Source of the DNA: Cryptomeria japonica
Lineage: Eukaryota; Streptophyta; Pinopsida; Cupressales; Cupressaceae
NCBI RefSeq assembly: GCF_030272615.1
Contig: NW_026729207.1
Coordinates: 1 to 64,000 of the forward strand
DNA: 64,000 nucleotides
Direction: 5' to 3'
Of the stretch, positions 63,205 through 64,000 are shown one piece after another. Below the pieces are notes generated by a model. That model was not told the origin of the DNA. It made no database searches and worked only from the letters and a program-made list of their open reading frames with translations. The position numbers were made by a program, and so were the translations under genes. How positions within the stretch are numbered: position 1 is the first letter of the stretch; the number at the start of each line of letters is the position of its first letter.

Positions 63205-63235
63205 GGACCATGTTGCACTCCGGGCGCCATGGTCC
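63205..63235. repeat. GGACCAT/ATGGTCC inverted repeat in LTR U3
   Basis: GGACCAT (63205-63211) and ATGGTCC (63229-63235) are perfect complements around GGGCGCC. It carries the same core motif as PMD intron 1. Confidence 0.8.
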
Positions 63236-63595
63236 AGACAACTTTTCACCAAATTTTCAGGGCCATCAGATATGATGATTTTAGAGAGAATCCCGAAGTT
63301 ACAGGTGATTTTGAGATGTTTTGACCCCGAAACCAAGCCCCCAAGTTCGAAATAGGACTTAATTAGGGTTTTTGATTGAGTGATGTATTGGAGGAATAAA
63401 ATGCGAAGGGCACACTTTAGTGAAAGGGCCCAACTTTATGATGTAGAGAATGATGAAATAGGACCTTAGACCTAATTAATTTGATTAATTAAGTGCTAAA
63501 GGGGAAATGCAATGCAGAATGTAAAATGCGCTAAGGCGGGTGCTAAACTAGGTGTGAAATTGTACCACCCTAGTGAGTGCGTACAATTTACGACG

Positions 63596-64000
63596 CTATA
63601 GTAGTGTTGGTATTTCCAACTGATTATCTAGAATTTCCTATAAGATAGCCAATCTTAATCCATCAATTTTAGACAAGTGACGAGCAAAATGGGTTTAACC
63701 AGAAGGTTGAAATGATCTACACTTTAGGATCTGCAAGATGTACGGGGGTGACCCTTTGCAATATTAATGAATTTGTAATAAAGTGGACTAATATTGCTAA
63801 AATGCAGATTGCTCTCAACGAGCATCAACTAGATTATCCTAAATTTAATGTTGAATTGGCGAGATCCATGGTTATTTATCATTATTGGGTATAATTGAGA
63901 GAAAGATCTAACCTACACCTACTCCTACAAATAGAAAAGAAAAGAGATCAATAATATTTGAGATGGTGCCTAAAATTCACTTAAATTCTCAAAGATCAAT
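63596..64000 (+). repeat. Third copy of the A-repeat shared module, runs off window end
   Basis: Starts at AGTAGTGTTGG and is nearly identical to 5650-6053. The frame 63712-63894 encodes NEFVIKWTNIAKMQIALNEH and LDYPKFNVELARSMVIYHYW. It begins right at the LTR edge of the Tat-lineage element, so that element may have inserted into an A repeat. Confidence 0.75.

Larger units (their letters stand above)
52860..63585 (-). mobile_element. Tat-lineage Gypsy element with antisense PMD gene; 3' LTR missing
   Basis: In element order on the minus strand: 5' LTR (63585-61940), primer-binding site (61936-61921), a leader of about 130 bp, pol (61788-56206), a 600-bp spacer, then a plant mobile domain gene in the opposite orientation (53002-55603). 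Two RNase H domains after RT, and an antisense extra gene between pol and the 3' LTR, are known marks of the Tat lineage of plant Ty3/Gypsy elements. There is no gag. The left LTR is not found, so the element is truncated near 52600-52990 or the missing end lies elsewhere. Confidence 0.75.
61940..63585 (-). repeat. 5' LTR of the Tat-lineage element (about 1.65 kb)
   Basis: On the minus strand it runs from TGTACGCACTCAC (63585) to CCCCCACACA (61940), TG...CA with a 3-bp terminal repeat. The inner end is fixed by the primer-binding site, the outer end by the junction with A-repeat sequence at 63596. It holds a TATA-type sequence at 62585-62592 and GC-rich motif blocks (62370-62460, 63205-63235). 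Open frames in it are not genes. Confidence 0.6.

Overview
The window is repeat-dense nuclear DNA of a large-genome seed plant, most likely a gymnosperm. I see no intact host gene. The evidence is: Copia, Gypsy (Tat-lineage) and LINE retroelements with plant-type domain orders; broken GT-AG-intron genes; long AT-rich spacers and CT microsatellites; and three polygalacturonase remnants whose motifs (GPCQP, NSPQFH, SPNTDGID, GDDCV, CGPGHG, NPIIINQFYC) are closest, among families I know, to the conifer pollen Cry j 2-type enzymes. The organism assignment is inference.

Layout. 1-2452: 5' half of a Copia element on the minus strand, with LTR, primer-binding site, gag, protease and part of integrase. 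2525-3235: a Copia integrase scrap. 3226-7415: chimeric LTR-type repeat 'A1' carrying a dead Copia gag. 8290-8331: a lone Copia zinc knuckle. 8773-9383: 5' end of a polygalacturonase pseudogene, cut in an intron by AT-rich repeat 'D1' (9384-12815). 12818-16594: a decayed plus-strand Copia element with 3' LTR. 16870-19110: a decayed minus-strand Copia element. 20085-21310: repeat 'F1'. 22450-31455: second, longer chimera 'A2', with a 4-kb insert holding an unrecognised antisense coding remnant. 31466-31845: last exon of a polygalacturonase pseudogene. 32315-33460 and 33502-36446: repeats F2 and D2. 36467-38153: a non-LTR-like insertion with a 20-bp target-site duplication. 38437-44087: a decayed LINE with a duplicated 3' part. 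44541-46518: the most complete polygalacturonase pseudogene (six exons), cut by a 5'-complete but 3'-truncated LINE (46519-49620). 50991-51278: an HMG-box gene scrap. 52860-63585: a Tat-lineage Gypsy element. 63596-64000: start of a third copy of part of the A repeat.

The best candidate for an unusual system is the Tat-lineage element. Its pol (56206-61788, minus) is a single 1,860-codon frame broken by one TGA. It has protease, a G-patch-like segment, reverse transcriptase, a degenerate first RNase H, a complete second RNase H and a D,D-35-E integrase, but no gag or zinc knuckle between the primer-binding site and protease. Convergent to pol, between it and the missing 3' LTR, lies a three-exon plant mobile domain (PMD) gene (53002-55603). 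Its splice phases still fit, although it now carries nonsense codons and a tandem duplication. A GC-rich motif occurs both in PMD intron 1 and in the LTR.

Most damage in the older copies is nonsense that C-to-T change would explain (CAA/CAG/CGA to stop), as expected of heavily methylated plant repeats. Nested insertions, tandem duplications and target-site duplications let part of the insertion order be read.
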